From Ooceraea biroi (Eukaryota; Arthropoda; Insecta; Hymenoptera; Formicidae): a DNA stretch of 64,000 bases. The notes under the pieces were generated by a model. The model ran no database searches. It saw nothing but the letters and a program-made list of their open reading frames with translations, and had not been told where the DNA came from. The DNA is taken from assembly GCF_003672135.1 (NCBI RefSeq), contig NC_039508.1, positions 13,961,945 to 14,025,944 on the forward strand, given 5' to 3'. Positions 52,001-63,592 of the stretch are shown in pieces (positions within the stretch are counted from its first letter, which is position 1; every line of letters starts with the position of its first letter). The position numbers were made by a program, and so were the translations under genes.

Positions 52001-54916
52001 CGACACTGGAGAATAGTGCAGATGTTTTACCACAATGTTGCAAAGTATGAGAACTAATAAAGTGTTGCTTACCTGGTCCAGGTATAGTAATTTGTACTTG
52101 ATTGAATTTATCTCTAATCTCTTTGATATTATCTCCTTTGTTACCAATTATATTACGGTAATATCTGTGATCTATAATCACATCCTTCTCTTTCTCATTT
52201 TCCAGCTTCTTCACCATTTCCACAAGTTCCTACGTTAATCATAAAGTGTAAATGTTGAATTTCTTGACTAACAAAAAAATGTTAATCTTCATTTTTAAAT
52301 AATAATTGTTGAATAATGATATAAATATATGTACCGTTTGAGCTTTCGATACACCAGCAAGGTTGCCTTCAATACGGATGATGTTATTACCGTCATTCTC
52401 AGAGATGCTAATCACAACACCCGTGCCTTCCTTAACACGGTTCACTAAATTAGAGACAAAAAATGTTATGAAAATTCAAGCATCTTTCCTTGTATTATAA
52501 ACTAAAATGGTGCACAATGTAGACGTCAAAAATTGCAAGCACATCACTTACCGTTGCAACCATTTTTTCCAATGATATGTTTATAGAATCTTGGATCGAC
52601 GTTCAATTCGGCGAAAGTGAGTTTAGCAATAAGATCATTGGCCATGTGTTGCAGCTCGTTCTGCGCTTTCTCTACTTCTTCAGGTGGACCTTCAATCTTA
52701 ATCTTATCCTCCTTTCCCGTAAATTCTACGTTTACTTTTGGCATTTCTTGAGTGATCTTCTTAATATTTACACCCTTGCGCCCGATTATGTACTTGTGTA
52801 TCCAAACTGGAGCTTCCACCACAGCGGTGCGCACGCTGTTTGCCTTCTCGTACACCTTATTAAGTGCTGTAATAAATGTATGAATTTTACAATTAATTTT
52901 ACATTTAAAAATATAAACACATTATATGTAAAGACTACAAATAATTAATCCTCACAAGCTGCTTACCTTGACCAAGCTTTTCCTGAGGCCCTCTAAGAGT
53001 TATGGTACCAGTTGCCGAGTCGGGTGCAGGCATTTCTACACTCACTCCAGTTGTTTGCAATATTTCGGCTATGGTGCTACCGCGAGGTCCAATTACATAT
53101 TTATGTTGAGATTTAGGAACCTCTACAGACACCGTAGTACATCTCTTCTCCTAGATTAAAATGGGTTTTGCATTACATCTTTATACAAGACATATTCGTG
53201 ATATAACATAACTTTGTCGACTTACCATATCCTTGTAAATAGATTCAATCTTCTGCTTTGCCGCTAAAACTCCCTCCTTCTCGCCAGCTATGGTTATCTC
53301 ATCCTGCTGCACCGATGCGGGCGGAATATTGATACGAGCGCCGGTCTCTGCCATCATAGCATTGAGATTTTCATTATGCGCTCCATATATGAAAGGATGA
53401 TATATTTTTGGCACAGTTATCCTCTCAAAGGCTTTCCTAGACTGTAACATTTATGACGAAGCAGCTTAGTACATGCACATGTATAATATTAGTACAAATT
53501 GTATAATTCAAAAAGATAAATTTCGTCGCGATAATATTTTATAATTATTTCGAGAACTACCTGTTCATCAGAGATAACTCTAATTTCGTGTTCGGCCTTC
53601 TCAATGCCCTCCTTTGTTCCTGTAATTGTTATTATGTCTGATTGATCTTGCACACCAGGAACATTAATCTTTGTAGCAGTCCTCTGTTCTAGATCTTTCA
53701 ACCGTTGTCCTTGCTTTCCAAGAACCCAACGATGATGATCCTTAGGAATGCTAATCTGCTTGCTTGCCTACAAAAATTTGTCAAATATCATAAAGTTTAT
53801 AAGCATATTTATGTGTGTGTATGCGTATGCGCTGAGCATTAGTAGTAACATGAAAAAAATACCTGAGTTTGAAATGTCGTTAGAATACGACGTTTGGCTT
53901 CCAGAACTTGATTTTGTTTTCCAGTTATAAGAAACGTCAGAGATTGATCTTTAGACGACGCAATTTCAATTATAGTATTTGTCTCTTTCATGATGGTTTT
54001 ACATGTACGAATAGATTCGCGTTCGCCAAATTTGTCGCTGTGATCAAATTTACGTTCTTCCCCGGGTACACGAAACATCTACGTAGAAACAAAACATAAA
54101 AATGTGTGTGTGATAAAACAAACAATATTATTTAATCTAATTAAATAGAGAAATCTCAAAAAGAGATTTCAGCGCTTCTAAATTTTTAACAAGAAGTATT
54201 TATAGCATAGAAAAAGTAATGTAAAAGAAAGATAAAAACTGAAATCAATAGATTCTTTAAATAAATCGCATGTTTATAACATGGAATAATAAAACAAGAT
54301 TATAAAAAAATTACGAAAAAAACAAGATATGAAAATAATAAAACATGACATATAAGTATGTAATTCTCTGTTAAAATAATCATTATAGAAATTTTCAGTC
54401 TACATCTACATCTACGTTCTTATACAAAGAATCACTATATAATGACACGCCAAAATTCCTCTGTACGTATGTGGAAGCATTAAGACATTATCAGTTCACT
54501 ATAAACATGTCTCAATAAGGTCTTAGTTATCAATTTATGATAACTCCTACAGATACGTGCGATTTTTAAACAATGTGATAATTTTATTTGATTTCGACGT
54601 AAAAAGATCAGACATATTGTAATTTGTAATAAGCTGTAATATTCACATCATTTTTATGACAAATTTTCTTATGAAATATACATATTTTTAAGTATTTTGT
54701 TTAAAGCGGAGCTATTCAATACAAAATCGAGGACAAGTTTTCGTAAAACTTTACCTGTGTAATGGTTATACGTCCAAGCTGCAAGTTGTTATTTATGGAA
54801 AATATGTTTAATTGTCCAGAGTTGGAACTAGATGATTCAGGGAGGACAGGGAATGTCTCATCGTAAGTAGGTGGCTCATAGGCCGTTCCCTCTTCCATTA
54901 CTGACTGCTGCTGCAT
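48770..54916 (-). CDS. Dp1: Vigilin, multi-KH-domain RNA-binding protein (HDLBP/Dp1)
   Basis: Vigilin binds many mRNAs and ER-bound ribosomes and, in flies, centromeric heterochromatin. There are 21 coding exons: 54755-54916, 53863-54078, 53561-53767, 53226-53441, 52967-53150, 52552-52866, 52335-52444, 52073-52229, 51813-51988, 51596-51727, 51335-51481, 51088-51246, 50871-51005, 50572-50790, 50358-50493, 50104-50255, 49896-50024, 49715-49825, 49431-49628, 49111-49329 and 48770-49009, giving 1239 aa (human 1268). The N-terminus has the conserved PPTYDETFPVLPE. The KH GxxG loops read GKQG, GAHN, GPRG, GRKG, GKNG, GNKG, GKGG, GTGG, GKNG, ARRG, GAKG, GQKG, GRKG and GAKG, with a first degenerate KH lacking a loop in exon 2. 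The C-terminus ends PWGIKR as in vertebrates. Most introns are 55-140 bp. Confidence 0.96.
49022..49046. repeat. (TA)n microsatellite in the last vigilin intron
   Basis: An AT dinucleotide run directly upstream (minus strand) of the acceptor of the final coding exon. It takes the place where a polypyrimidine tract is expected. Confidence 0.85.
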
Positions 54917-57900
54917 TTTAGGGTTGTCCTGTTTCGTGCCAAGTCCTTACAGTAGCACTGTAATAGGGATAAAAATATTCTTCTTTTATGATCAAATTTT
55001 TAAATGTATAACAATAAGTGCAGATAATTATACAAATTATCAATGTCTATGATAATTTAAAATATTTTGGTAACATGGTATGTATGTATATGTGTATATA
55101 CATAATGATAAGATTAATAAAGATAGATACATATGTAGCAAAAAGTTCACACTTTGCAATTACATGTATGTTACATCTAAGAAATTTTATATAACTATTA
55201 CATTACATGGAAAGAATACGTGAAAAAACACTAATCAGAGTAAGAAAATGACTTGCTTTTATTAATGCTACCATGATACAGCGTTAAAAATTCGCATCGA
55301 CTAGATACAAAAAAGTATCACTAGCAAGACGTGAACAAAAATCAATTATTTCTCGAATAATCCGAAAATCGCGCAAGACGCATCCGAATATTTTCCAAAA
55401 AAAAAGAAAAAGAAGATACATATATATATACATATATACAGGTTGATAGCCAATTAGCAATATGACTTTGTGATACAACATCTTGCACCTATTCTTTCGT
55501 CGCGCAATTTGCGTGCGAACACTTTCGAAGCGGTCACGTTTTTGCAAAAAGTCCGATCGTTCGCGATTCTTGCACAAGGTGCTCACGATTTCGCGACATT
55601 CTCGAATGATTTTCGAAGTGATGGCGCGCTCATTAATAGGGATCAGCGAAGAAATGCATACAAAGCGCAAGCATGTCAATGACCACCGAGTGAAACAGTG
55701 AGCACCATATGGAATGAAGTGTTAACTTAACACGTCACGAGATCGCTAACCTCATGCCTCGTCGGGGTACCATCTGTACACGGTGCTGCTGGAAAAGCGT
55801 GATCGTGCAACATTAAGCGAAATGGTGGCGCGTCGAGGAACGGTGGAAACGGCAGGACAGTGACGAGGGAAATTGCGTGGAAGTCGGGAAATGAAAGCAT
55901 GCTACCACGTTTCACGGGCAGCTCGGAATAGCTTGGAGTTGGAGTACTTACTCTACCGTAATAAAGAAATCCGGCCAAGTAATAAACACGTATTACGTAG
56001 CCAGTTTAACGGTGATTTGCCTGAAACAGTACAACGCCGATTACGAGGAATGAACGGTGTGCTCCGGGACACGAGATCTAATTAAATTAACGTGGAGCGA
56101 ATTATCACCCCGTCGAAACTCACGACTCTCCTTACCGGTAACGCAAAGTGAAATGAGACGGTGAGTCCTTGGACGGCAAAAAGTCACCACGATCTGGAGT
56201 ATACGATAGGCTTACGTCACAGCGGTACCAATCTCACGATCCTTCATTACTAGATAATCGTTGGCTGTGCGCGTGTATATGCATGTAATTCAACACTGCA
56301 GCCGTTCGATAAGCCAAAAATTCATTCTCGGCTGACATTCATCGTCCATTCATGTGACGAGGTAATCTTATGCGTATCTTTCAGATGCTAATGCAGCTAT
56401 CTGATTGGCTGACAGATATCTTATTGTCCTTCTAGAACTTGTTTCAAATAACGCATAATGAGACACATTCGTGAAAGTATTCTATTATTGATCATGTTGA
56501 CTAAGAAAAGGAATGGTAAACTATGATCCGTTCGCTTTGGACGCTTACGCGCTTGCAGCGTCAGTTTATATTTATTGTTCATTAAATAAATAAAGATAGA
56601 CGCTGAAAGCGCGTGAGCATCTAAAGAGAACCTACCTTGAATGCATTGCAGCAATCTTTATCTGCTGCATTTACTTAAGGTGATCCTGGAGTTGCTAGTG
56701 ACTTATTTTTTCACTATAGCGATGGTAATTGCAGTTTCGAAAATTCTCTTTATTGCTTGCGCAGAATAAAAAATCCTTTTCCACAAATGAAGTATATATA
56801 GAAAGAAAGTCCGCTCTACAGGACTTTATATTCAAAATGGAAAAAAGTTAGAAAAGACAAATGCAAGTTTTTAACTGTTTTCCATTTTGAATATAAAGTC
56901 CTGCAGAGCGGGCTTTCTTTCTATCTATACTTCATTTGTGGAAAAGGATTTTTTATTCTGCACAAGCAATAAAGAGAATTTTCGAAACTGCAATTACCAT
57001 CGCTATAGTGAAAAAATAGTTCACTAGCAACTCCAGCTTCCCCTTAAACAATATTACACACGAGAGGATTTTGAATTTCTAGGATGAATAATTTCTATTC
57101 GCAATAAATATAGTGTTAATCTCTCTTTCTCTCTTTTTCACCTAAAATTAAATGTTGTATTACATAAACGCCGCTGAATAAGTTATCTGTGAATAAAATG
57201 GCAAATTGCAGATTATGTAAATCGGGCTTAAATTATGTAACGCTATCCAAGATTTTCATACATTTGCAAATCGAGCAAGGAAACTTAAATAAAAAAAAAA
57301 AGAATTAGTGCTGCTTTCTGCAAGAATTACAACGAATTTACGTGACAAACTGAAAATCTAAAAGTGAAGAATAAACGCTTTTTACTAGGCTAGAAACTCT
57401 GGGTTCGTTGGTAGTCCTGTGGGACGAGATTAAAGCCGATATCAGCCAATATGCGAAGCGACGAGTTCACTTCACCGTGACTGATTTCACTGTTTGATAA
57501 TTGGAGATAAAGACTTCTAACTTTTATCATACTAAGCTAACACCATTGAAGCAAATGGACGATTTAATAATTACATAATAACACTCCATTTTATGCTACT
57601 AATATATTTCTCGTGATTCAAGACTTTATATAATATAAAGGTTGGCTGCAAATGGTGGATTGGTCACTCTCACCTTAGCACCTATATCTATATAACTGCT
57701 ATTATTCATAGCTACTGCTGCTGTCAGCAGTATCTGACGGATTAGGGCCTCAACTTCCCATTAAAGTTCAATTTTCGTACATTTCCCACGATTAAGCTGT
57801 CGAAACTCGAGTAGCGAGACTAGTCTGCTCCACCATACTCTCTGCCAGAATTGTTAAATCGACGTGACAGTTTCGCACGGATTATGTGTTAAAATATCGA

Positions 57901-58056
57901 TCATCGAATTGACGAATGCGTATTATGTGTGTAAACACCGAGCGATTAATAATGCAGCCGTTCACACATCGGATGACATGAAATTTGTGCATACAGTGAT
58001 GAAGAGCCACGATATTAGTTGTCGTCTGGGATATTTGCCATTAGCCAAAACGGAAA
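54917..58056. other. Vigilin upstream region and ZDHHC promoter side
   Basis: A minus-strand 5' UTR acceptor (ATTACAG) lies near 54965, so vigilin probably has one or more non-coding 5' exons further right. 55480-56160 is CpG-richer and may contain the vigilin promoter or first exon; ORFs there are open on both strands and match nothing. The TTAA-flanked hairpin element is at 56679-57043. 57400-58056 should hold the 5' UTR and promoter of the palmitoyltransferase. Confidence 0.5.
56679..57043. mobile_element. TTAA-flanked hairpin MITE (piggyBac-like target site)
   Basis: A 365-bp element that is almost entirely one hairpin. Left end GGTGATCCTGGAGTTGCTAG and right end GCAACTCCAGCTTCCCC pair, and pairing continues for about 165 bp per arm (for example GACTTTATATTCAAAATGGA against its complement) to a loop near 56850-56875. 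It is bounded by TTAA on both sides (56675-56678 and 57044-57047), the target duplication of piggyBac-type transposases. It encodes nothing. Confidence 0.85.
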
Positions 58057-59409
58057 ATGTTCGTCAGAGATCCCTGTGGCATCGTATGCATTATTGTCAC
58101 CTACGTAGCGGTGTTTTACGCTGATTACGTTGTGGTGCGATGGATCGTGTTGCACACCATGCAAGATAGGTTTGTATATAGTAAATATTTAGGGTGAATA
58201 TTATCTAATCTATAATGTGCCAAGTATTTCACATCGTCTCGAGCTTACGTGACAGTTGATATAGGAGTCGCGAATTTTGTTTTATTTGCAATACAAATTG
58301 CAAATGTGTATATTATAATTAAATACCATGAATAATTTCGAACTTTTAAGTTTGTTTTATTATATATATATTTTTTTAATTTTGTTTTATTATATTATAT
58401 GTACTTTTAATTTTCAAATTTGATGTCGAACTTAGCTTCTAATGTCCTATTTTGTTGGTTTCAGCTTATGGGGTCCCTTTCACGTAGTAGCGTTCAACAC
58501 CCTTGTTCTTTTGCTGATGATGGCACACTTGAAAGCTGTCTGTAGTGACCCCGGTATAGTACCTTTACCACAAAGTAGAATGGATTTTTCTGATATCCAT
58601 ATTTCTGGAGGAAACGACGACCACGACGGTGATGAAAAAGATGATTGGACAGTGTGCACTAGATGTGAAACATACAGGCCACCTAGGGCGCATCATTGCA
58701 GAATTTGTAAACGCTGTATAAGGAGGATGGACCATCATTGTCCATGGTAATAACAAACTACATAAATATTGATATTATAATAATATTGATATAGAATAAC
58801 GCATAAAGATATATAAATAATTCCTTTCAATTTTAAATACTAACTATAGAATTTATTGACTAGTATTTATTAATACTTTTTATTGCACAATTAAGGATCA
58901 ATAACTGTGTGGGCGAGAGGAATCAAAAGTACTTTATACAGTTTCTGGTGTATGTCGGTGCATTAGCAGTATACGCTATCATTTTAGTCATAGCATCATG
59001 GATTTATGACTGCCCGCAATGCACTAATGACATTGCAATCAAGCAAAATCGCATGTATGTACTTATTATCACTTCTTTATGAAGATTGGATAGATTTACA
59101 CTTTAATACTTAATAATTTAATAATGTTACAGTTTACATTGTGTGATACTAGTCTTGGAGTCTGCGTTGTTCGGCATGTTTGTCATAGCGATCTTAGTGG
59201 ATCAGTTTCAAGCGATTCTCGGCGATGAGACCGCCGTGGAGCGCGTGCAAGGTATACAACGTTACCACAACAAGAATACACCACGAACGTTTACGCTTTT
59301 GTCTCAAGTGTGTGGGAAGAGCCATCCGATACTTTGGTTGTTTCCTTGCCACAATCCACCGCGTTACTCCTTCAGGAAAGACGCATATTTAATCGATCAT
59401 GAGGTTTAA
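58057..59409 (+). CDS. DHHC palmitoyltransferase, ZDHHC3/7-like
   Basis: DHHC enzymes attach palmitate to cysteines of membrane proteins, usually at the Golgi for this subfamily. Coding exons are 58057-58169, 58465-58746, 58896-59054 and 59133-59409, giving 276 aa. Seen: MFVRDPCGIVCIIVTYVAVF (TM1), a second TM with HVVAFNTLVLLLMMAHL, the SDPGIVP motif, the Cys-rich domain CTRCETYRPPRAHHCRICKRC with catalytic DHHC at 127-130, INNCVGERNQKYF, TM3 and TM4, and a TTxE-like ETAVE. The N-terminal start aligns with the FIRDGCGI segment of ZDHHC3/7, and a stop codon lies just upstream in frame. The Cys-rich linker has an acidic insert (GGNDDHDGDEKDD). The precise paralogue is uncertain. Confidence 0.9.
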
Positions 59410-60708
59410 AAAATTGCATATTGAGCGAGTGTATTACGTCTGCACGGTATTTCTTTCTTTCGTATTATTTTTTTATAACGATTTATTAGTAATCCATTCC
59501 TTCCGGTCTTAATATACACCTTTGTATGAATTATTAATATAATATGAATTCAAGACTTGTAGCTATAATATTTCTACGGCGCGGAAATGAAAAGTATTTA
59601 TATATCTTGTCTGATAATGATAGTTTTTTAAAAACTGTCATCAGCATTATGATTATGACAATTATTTTTATTATTATTACATATACCTAATATGATTAAT
59701 ATACTAGATATGTATTAATCATTATTATTACTAAATTTTATATATATAATAATGATAATACATATATATGTATTGCAATTGTAAACCAACACTAGCTTTA
59801 ATAAATACACATTATTGCTTCTGTTGAAATATGTGCTAGTAATATATGTGAAAATGTGATCTATTTTATTATGTTAATAAATTAATTTTCTTATTTTTTG
59901 AAGTTAAAGTATTTAAAGGTATATTTAATACGCCTCCATAAATTTTAATTTCTTTAGAACAATTTAATTGTAAGGAAACTTTATGGAAATTATTGCACTT
60001 TTGTTATAAACTAATAATTTTTATGTGCAAGGATTGCCTTGTAATATTTAGAAAATAAAATCATTAAAAATCTATAACCTAAGCTTTTTTTCTTACCTCC
60101 ATTCTTCCATTTCTTTTTTCACCCTCCTGTTTAACCTTGTTGATGAATTGTAAGTGTGAGAAACTTGATTTGATTCATCGTTTAATCGCATTAAATAATT
60201 AAAAATAAATGTTTAACTAAGTATTATTGATAATACTAAAGTTTTATCCGAACAATTCGACAATAAAAACTTACACACACGCACAGCTGATTTTTCGGAA
60301 CTATTTTAAAATAACCGCAATCGTGGGGTGCCACGGCGCCATCTACCACAATTTACAACAATCCACACGCCTATTCAATCTGTATAGATGCCGAATGTTT
60401 CGGATTTTTTTCCTAAAGTTGTTCCAGAAAATTAAGAAATATTTTATAATTATGTTAATGATATCTGTGATTAATTTTGATTAAGTTGATTGTTTACGTT
60501 GCTCAGTGCAACTGTTGATTCTGACAGACATGTTCATGGTATTCTTATGTAATGTTTTTTATGTGAAATATTGAATATATAAATGGAATTAGTGCCTGTT
60601 TAATATTCATACTTTTGTATGGAAATATATGTGTAAAAATAATTCTATATAAATCGAATATATATACGTATATATACGTGTTTTATCTAAAATACTTAAC
60701 CAAACATT
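59410..60708. other. Intergenic between palmitoyltransferase and RARS2
   Basis: AT-rich sequence with the palmitoyltransferase 3' UTR on the left and the RARS2 promoter on the right. An 85-codon plus ORF at 60227-60484 shows no similarity I recognise. No notable repeat seen. Confidence 0.5.
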
Positions 60709-62744
60709 ATGACTAATAGTGTGAGGACTGTGATTTTGAAAAAGGTATTTTTTTTTATCTCATAATTATCACAATAATTAATTAAACTCGACATTATTTT
60801 AGAAATATCCTTCTTGTTATGTTTAATTATGTTTTATTTTCAGATTGCGGACTCTTTACAAGATACGAACAATATAAATCTTGCCAATATTGCATCTTAT
60901 TTACATCTAAAACCACATAAAATAAACGGAGCATTCACTTTTATGCTTCCACTAAAAGCTGAACAATATAATATCCGGAACGAAGTACAAAACATTACAA
61001 ATCATGATCCAAACAGTATCTTCGACAATATTAATACGGAAAACGATGCAATTTCTTTTAGTCTTTCCAGAAGCAAGTGTATTAAAGAAGTATTGGAATA
61101 CAACTGTTCTACAGTATCAGCTCCGAAATTTGCAAATAATAAGAAAAATGTAATAGTGGAATTCAGCTCACCCAACATCGCAAAACCCTTTCACGTAGGA
61201 CATCTAAGGTCTACAATAATAGGAAACTGCATTGCCAATATCAACAGCTTCATGGACAATAATGTGAAGAAAATAAATTATCTAGGCGATTGGGGCACAC
61301 AGTATGGATTAGTTCAATTGGGAGTGGAAATGGCGAACATCAGTGAGGATGAGATGAAAAGGAATCCTATAAAAGCCTTGTACACCGCTTATGTTACTGC
61401 AAATAAATTGGCCGAGACCGACTCCTCGGTCTCAAATCGCGCGAGAGAAATATTTAATAACTTGGAAACTGGTACGGAAGTCACGTGTGAACAGTGGAAA
61501 ACATTTCGAGACTATACTGTGGACGAATTAAAGAGAACTTACGGTAGAATTGGTATTACATTCGACGAGTATCATTGGGAATCCATGTACAGTGCTAAGA
61601 ATATAGAGAAGATACTTACGCTGATGGAGAAGATGCAGTTATTGGTGACGGATGAGCAAAATAGGAAAGTTGTGAATCTGGACGGTGACAAAAGCGTTCC
61701 AGTAATCAAGAGCGACGGTTCCACCTTGTACATGACAAGGGACATTGCCGCAGCCATCGACAGATTTGAAAAAAATAATTTCGATTGTATGTACTACGTG
61801 GTGGATAATACACAAGCTGACCATTTTTCGAAATTGTTAGAAATATTGAAACGGATGAAACTACCATGGGCTGACAGATTGAGGCACGTGAAGTTTGGTC
61901 GATTACACGGTATGCGTACAAGAAAAGGGAACGTGACGTTCCTGGAAGATATCTTGGACACTACCAGAGATATCATGAGGCAGAAACAAAAAGATTCGCG
62001 TAGTATGTTTTAATGTTACTTTAATCATAATATAATGATTAATATGAATTTTATATAAAATGTTTGTAACAAGGACTTCCTTTTTAGCCACTAAAGTGCA
62101 GCTAGATTCAATGGATAATAGCTCGGATATATTGGGCATCTCAGCAATGATAATTAACGATTTAAAGAGAAAACGACAACGAGATTATACGTTAGATTGG
62201 AATTCGGCTTTTGATGTAAGTCTACAGATCACTTTAAGAGAATATCATTTTACGTACAATTTATCGCTCTACTTTTTCGTGTAAGGTCAGTTGAAGGGAG
62301 ACACTGGCGTGAAACTGCAATATACGCACTGTCGACTCGTTAGCCTGGAACGCAACTGCGGCGCTGTCTTAACTTCGGAATGTGATCCGGACTCGTTACG
62401 AGAAGAAGTCGTCGATGATTTAGTCGTGTTAATTGCCAAATTCGAAGAAGTAATATTAAAGTCGTACGAAGAGATGGAACCATGCGTATTAACGGTATAC
62501 CTTTTTAATTTGAGGTAAGTAACAGACTTCACTGAGTTTCGTACACAATTAATTAAAATATATTATTTTCTTCTTTCATTTCTTCTTTTATAGCCATGCA
62601 ATCAATAAGGCTTTCAAGACGTTGAAAGTGAAAGACGAATCGGCCGATGTCGCTAATCAAAGACTGCTACTGTTTCATGTTGCTAGAAACATTCTCGCAC
62701 AAGGTATGAAACTACTCGGTCTAATGCCTCTGGAAGAAATGTAA
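60709..62744 (+). CDS. RARS2: Arginyl-tRNA synthetase, mitochondrial
   Basis: RARS2 charges mitochondrial tRNA-Arg with arginine. Coding exons are 60709-60744, 60844-62002, 62088-62215, 62291-62514 and 62594-62744, giving 565 aa (human 578). Seen: the class I signature FSSPNIAKPFHVGHLRSTI with HVGH at 129-132, NYLGDWGTQYGLVQLG, the KMSKS-equivalent region GRLHGMRTRKGNVTFLEDIL (about 363-382), and the DALR-type anticodon-binding C-terminus with LQYTHCRLVSLERNCG and HVARNILAQGMKLLGL, ending in PLEEM. Exon 1 codes for 12 residues only (MTNSVRTVILKK), a basic start that could target mitochondria. An alternative in-frame Met at 60814 would read through the intron and is rejected. AATAAA at 62847-62852. 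Confidence 0.95.
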
Positions 62745-62924
62745 CAGAAGAAATGCAAGTTGCGAAATGCCATTTTTAATTGTTAATGGTGTAAAAATTT
62801 ACATTATAACGCCTAGAGAGGAAGGGAGCAGCAGTTACATCAGGAAAATAAAGAAAGAAATTAAATTATGTAACTTTTGGATCTATAATTTAATGTAATG
62901 CGAAAGTCACGTGGAATTAGCAAA

Positions 62925-63305
62925 TTAACGTTTCTTCCAGGTGAACTTTCTTCTGGCACCTTCCTGACCTGGCTTCTTCCTTTCGCGTCTCCTCCAATCT
63001 CTCGTTAAAAGTCCAGCTGTTTAAAAATAACAGTTTTTTTTTCTTTTATCTGTGATATTTATAATATTAAATTTTATTGCCATTAGAAGTAGACGTATGC
63101 GTGTATATTTATGTGGAAATTTTTCATCAAACAGTTTCTTACCAACTCGCATCCTTTCGAGCATTGATTTATCAACGAAACTGCGTAAACCCCATGCAAT
63201 ACCCCAACGCACAGCACCCGACTGACCGGTAGGCCCTCCACCAGAAACTTTGGCCTCGATATCCACCTTGTTGCTCATGTCCGTAAACATTAATGGAAAT
63301 ATTAC
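62925..63305 (-). CDS. mRpS9: Mitochondrial ribosomal protein S9 (uS9m), C-terminal 84 residues, partial
   Basis: uS9m is a small-subunit mitoribosomal protein; its C-terminal tail reaches the P-site tRNA. Two exons are visible: 63143-63305 and 62925-63016. They encode VIFPLMFTDMSNKVDIEAKV, the core SGGGPTGQSGAVRWGIAWGL, and the hallmark end RRRERKKPGQ-EGARRKFTWKKR, close to human MRPS9. The first visible exon is entered by an acceptor (GTTACAG, phase 0), so the N-terminal three quarters must be encoded further upstream. No exon can be placed in 63306-63592, and the next coding-looking sequence on this strand (63593-64000) ends in its own stop and does not resemble MRPS9. The gene converges on RARS2, with 180 bp between stops. 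Confidence 0.88.
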
Positions 63306-63444
63306 CTGTAACGGATAAGAGAGATGTAATAAGTATACGACGTATAAAAGATTTTATATGCGCAAATTTATCCGAAGTGGCGTTCGAGCAATCGCGAAAA
63401 ATCCAGATTAACCAATGAGAAAAACGACGGATTCAAATATCAGA

Positions 63445-63460
63445 ATGAGAAATTTCTCAT
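63445..63460. repeat. 16-bp perfect palindrome between direct repeats
   Basis: ATGAGAAATTTCTCAT is self-complementary and is flanked on both sides by TTCAAATATNAGA (63432-63444 and 63461-63473). It lies in the stretch upstream of the visible mRpS9 exons. Confidence 0.7.
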
Positions 63461-63592
63461 TTCAAATATTAGAATTCAAAAATTTCTCTGAAAATTTAAT
63501 ATTCTAATATAATCAATTGTGAATTTAATTAATCACGTCATATGAAATTGCTAATTAAGGTATCGGATCGTACCGATATCGAGTCATGCCAT

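Noticed and set aside
60814..60843. In-frame Met at 60814 as the RARS2 start
   Set aside because: The segment ends in a pyrimidine-rich TTTTCAG acceptor, and a short upstream exon (60709-60744) with a GTATTT donor joins in frame.
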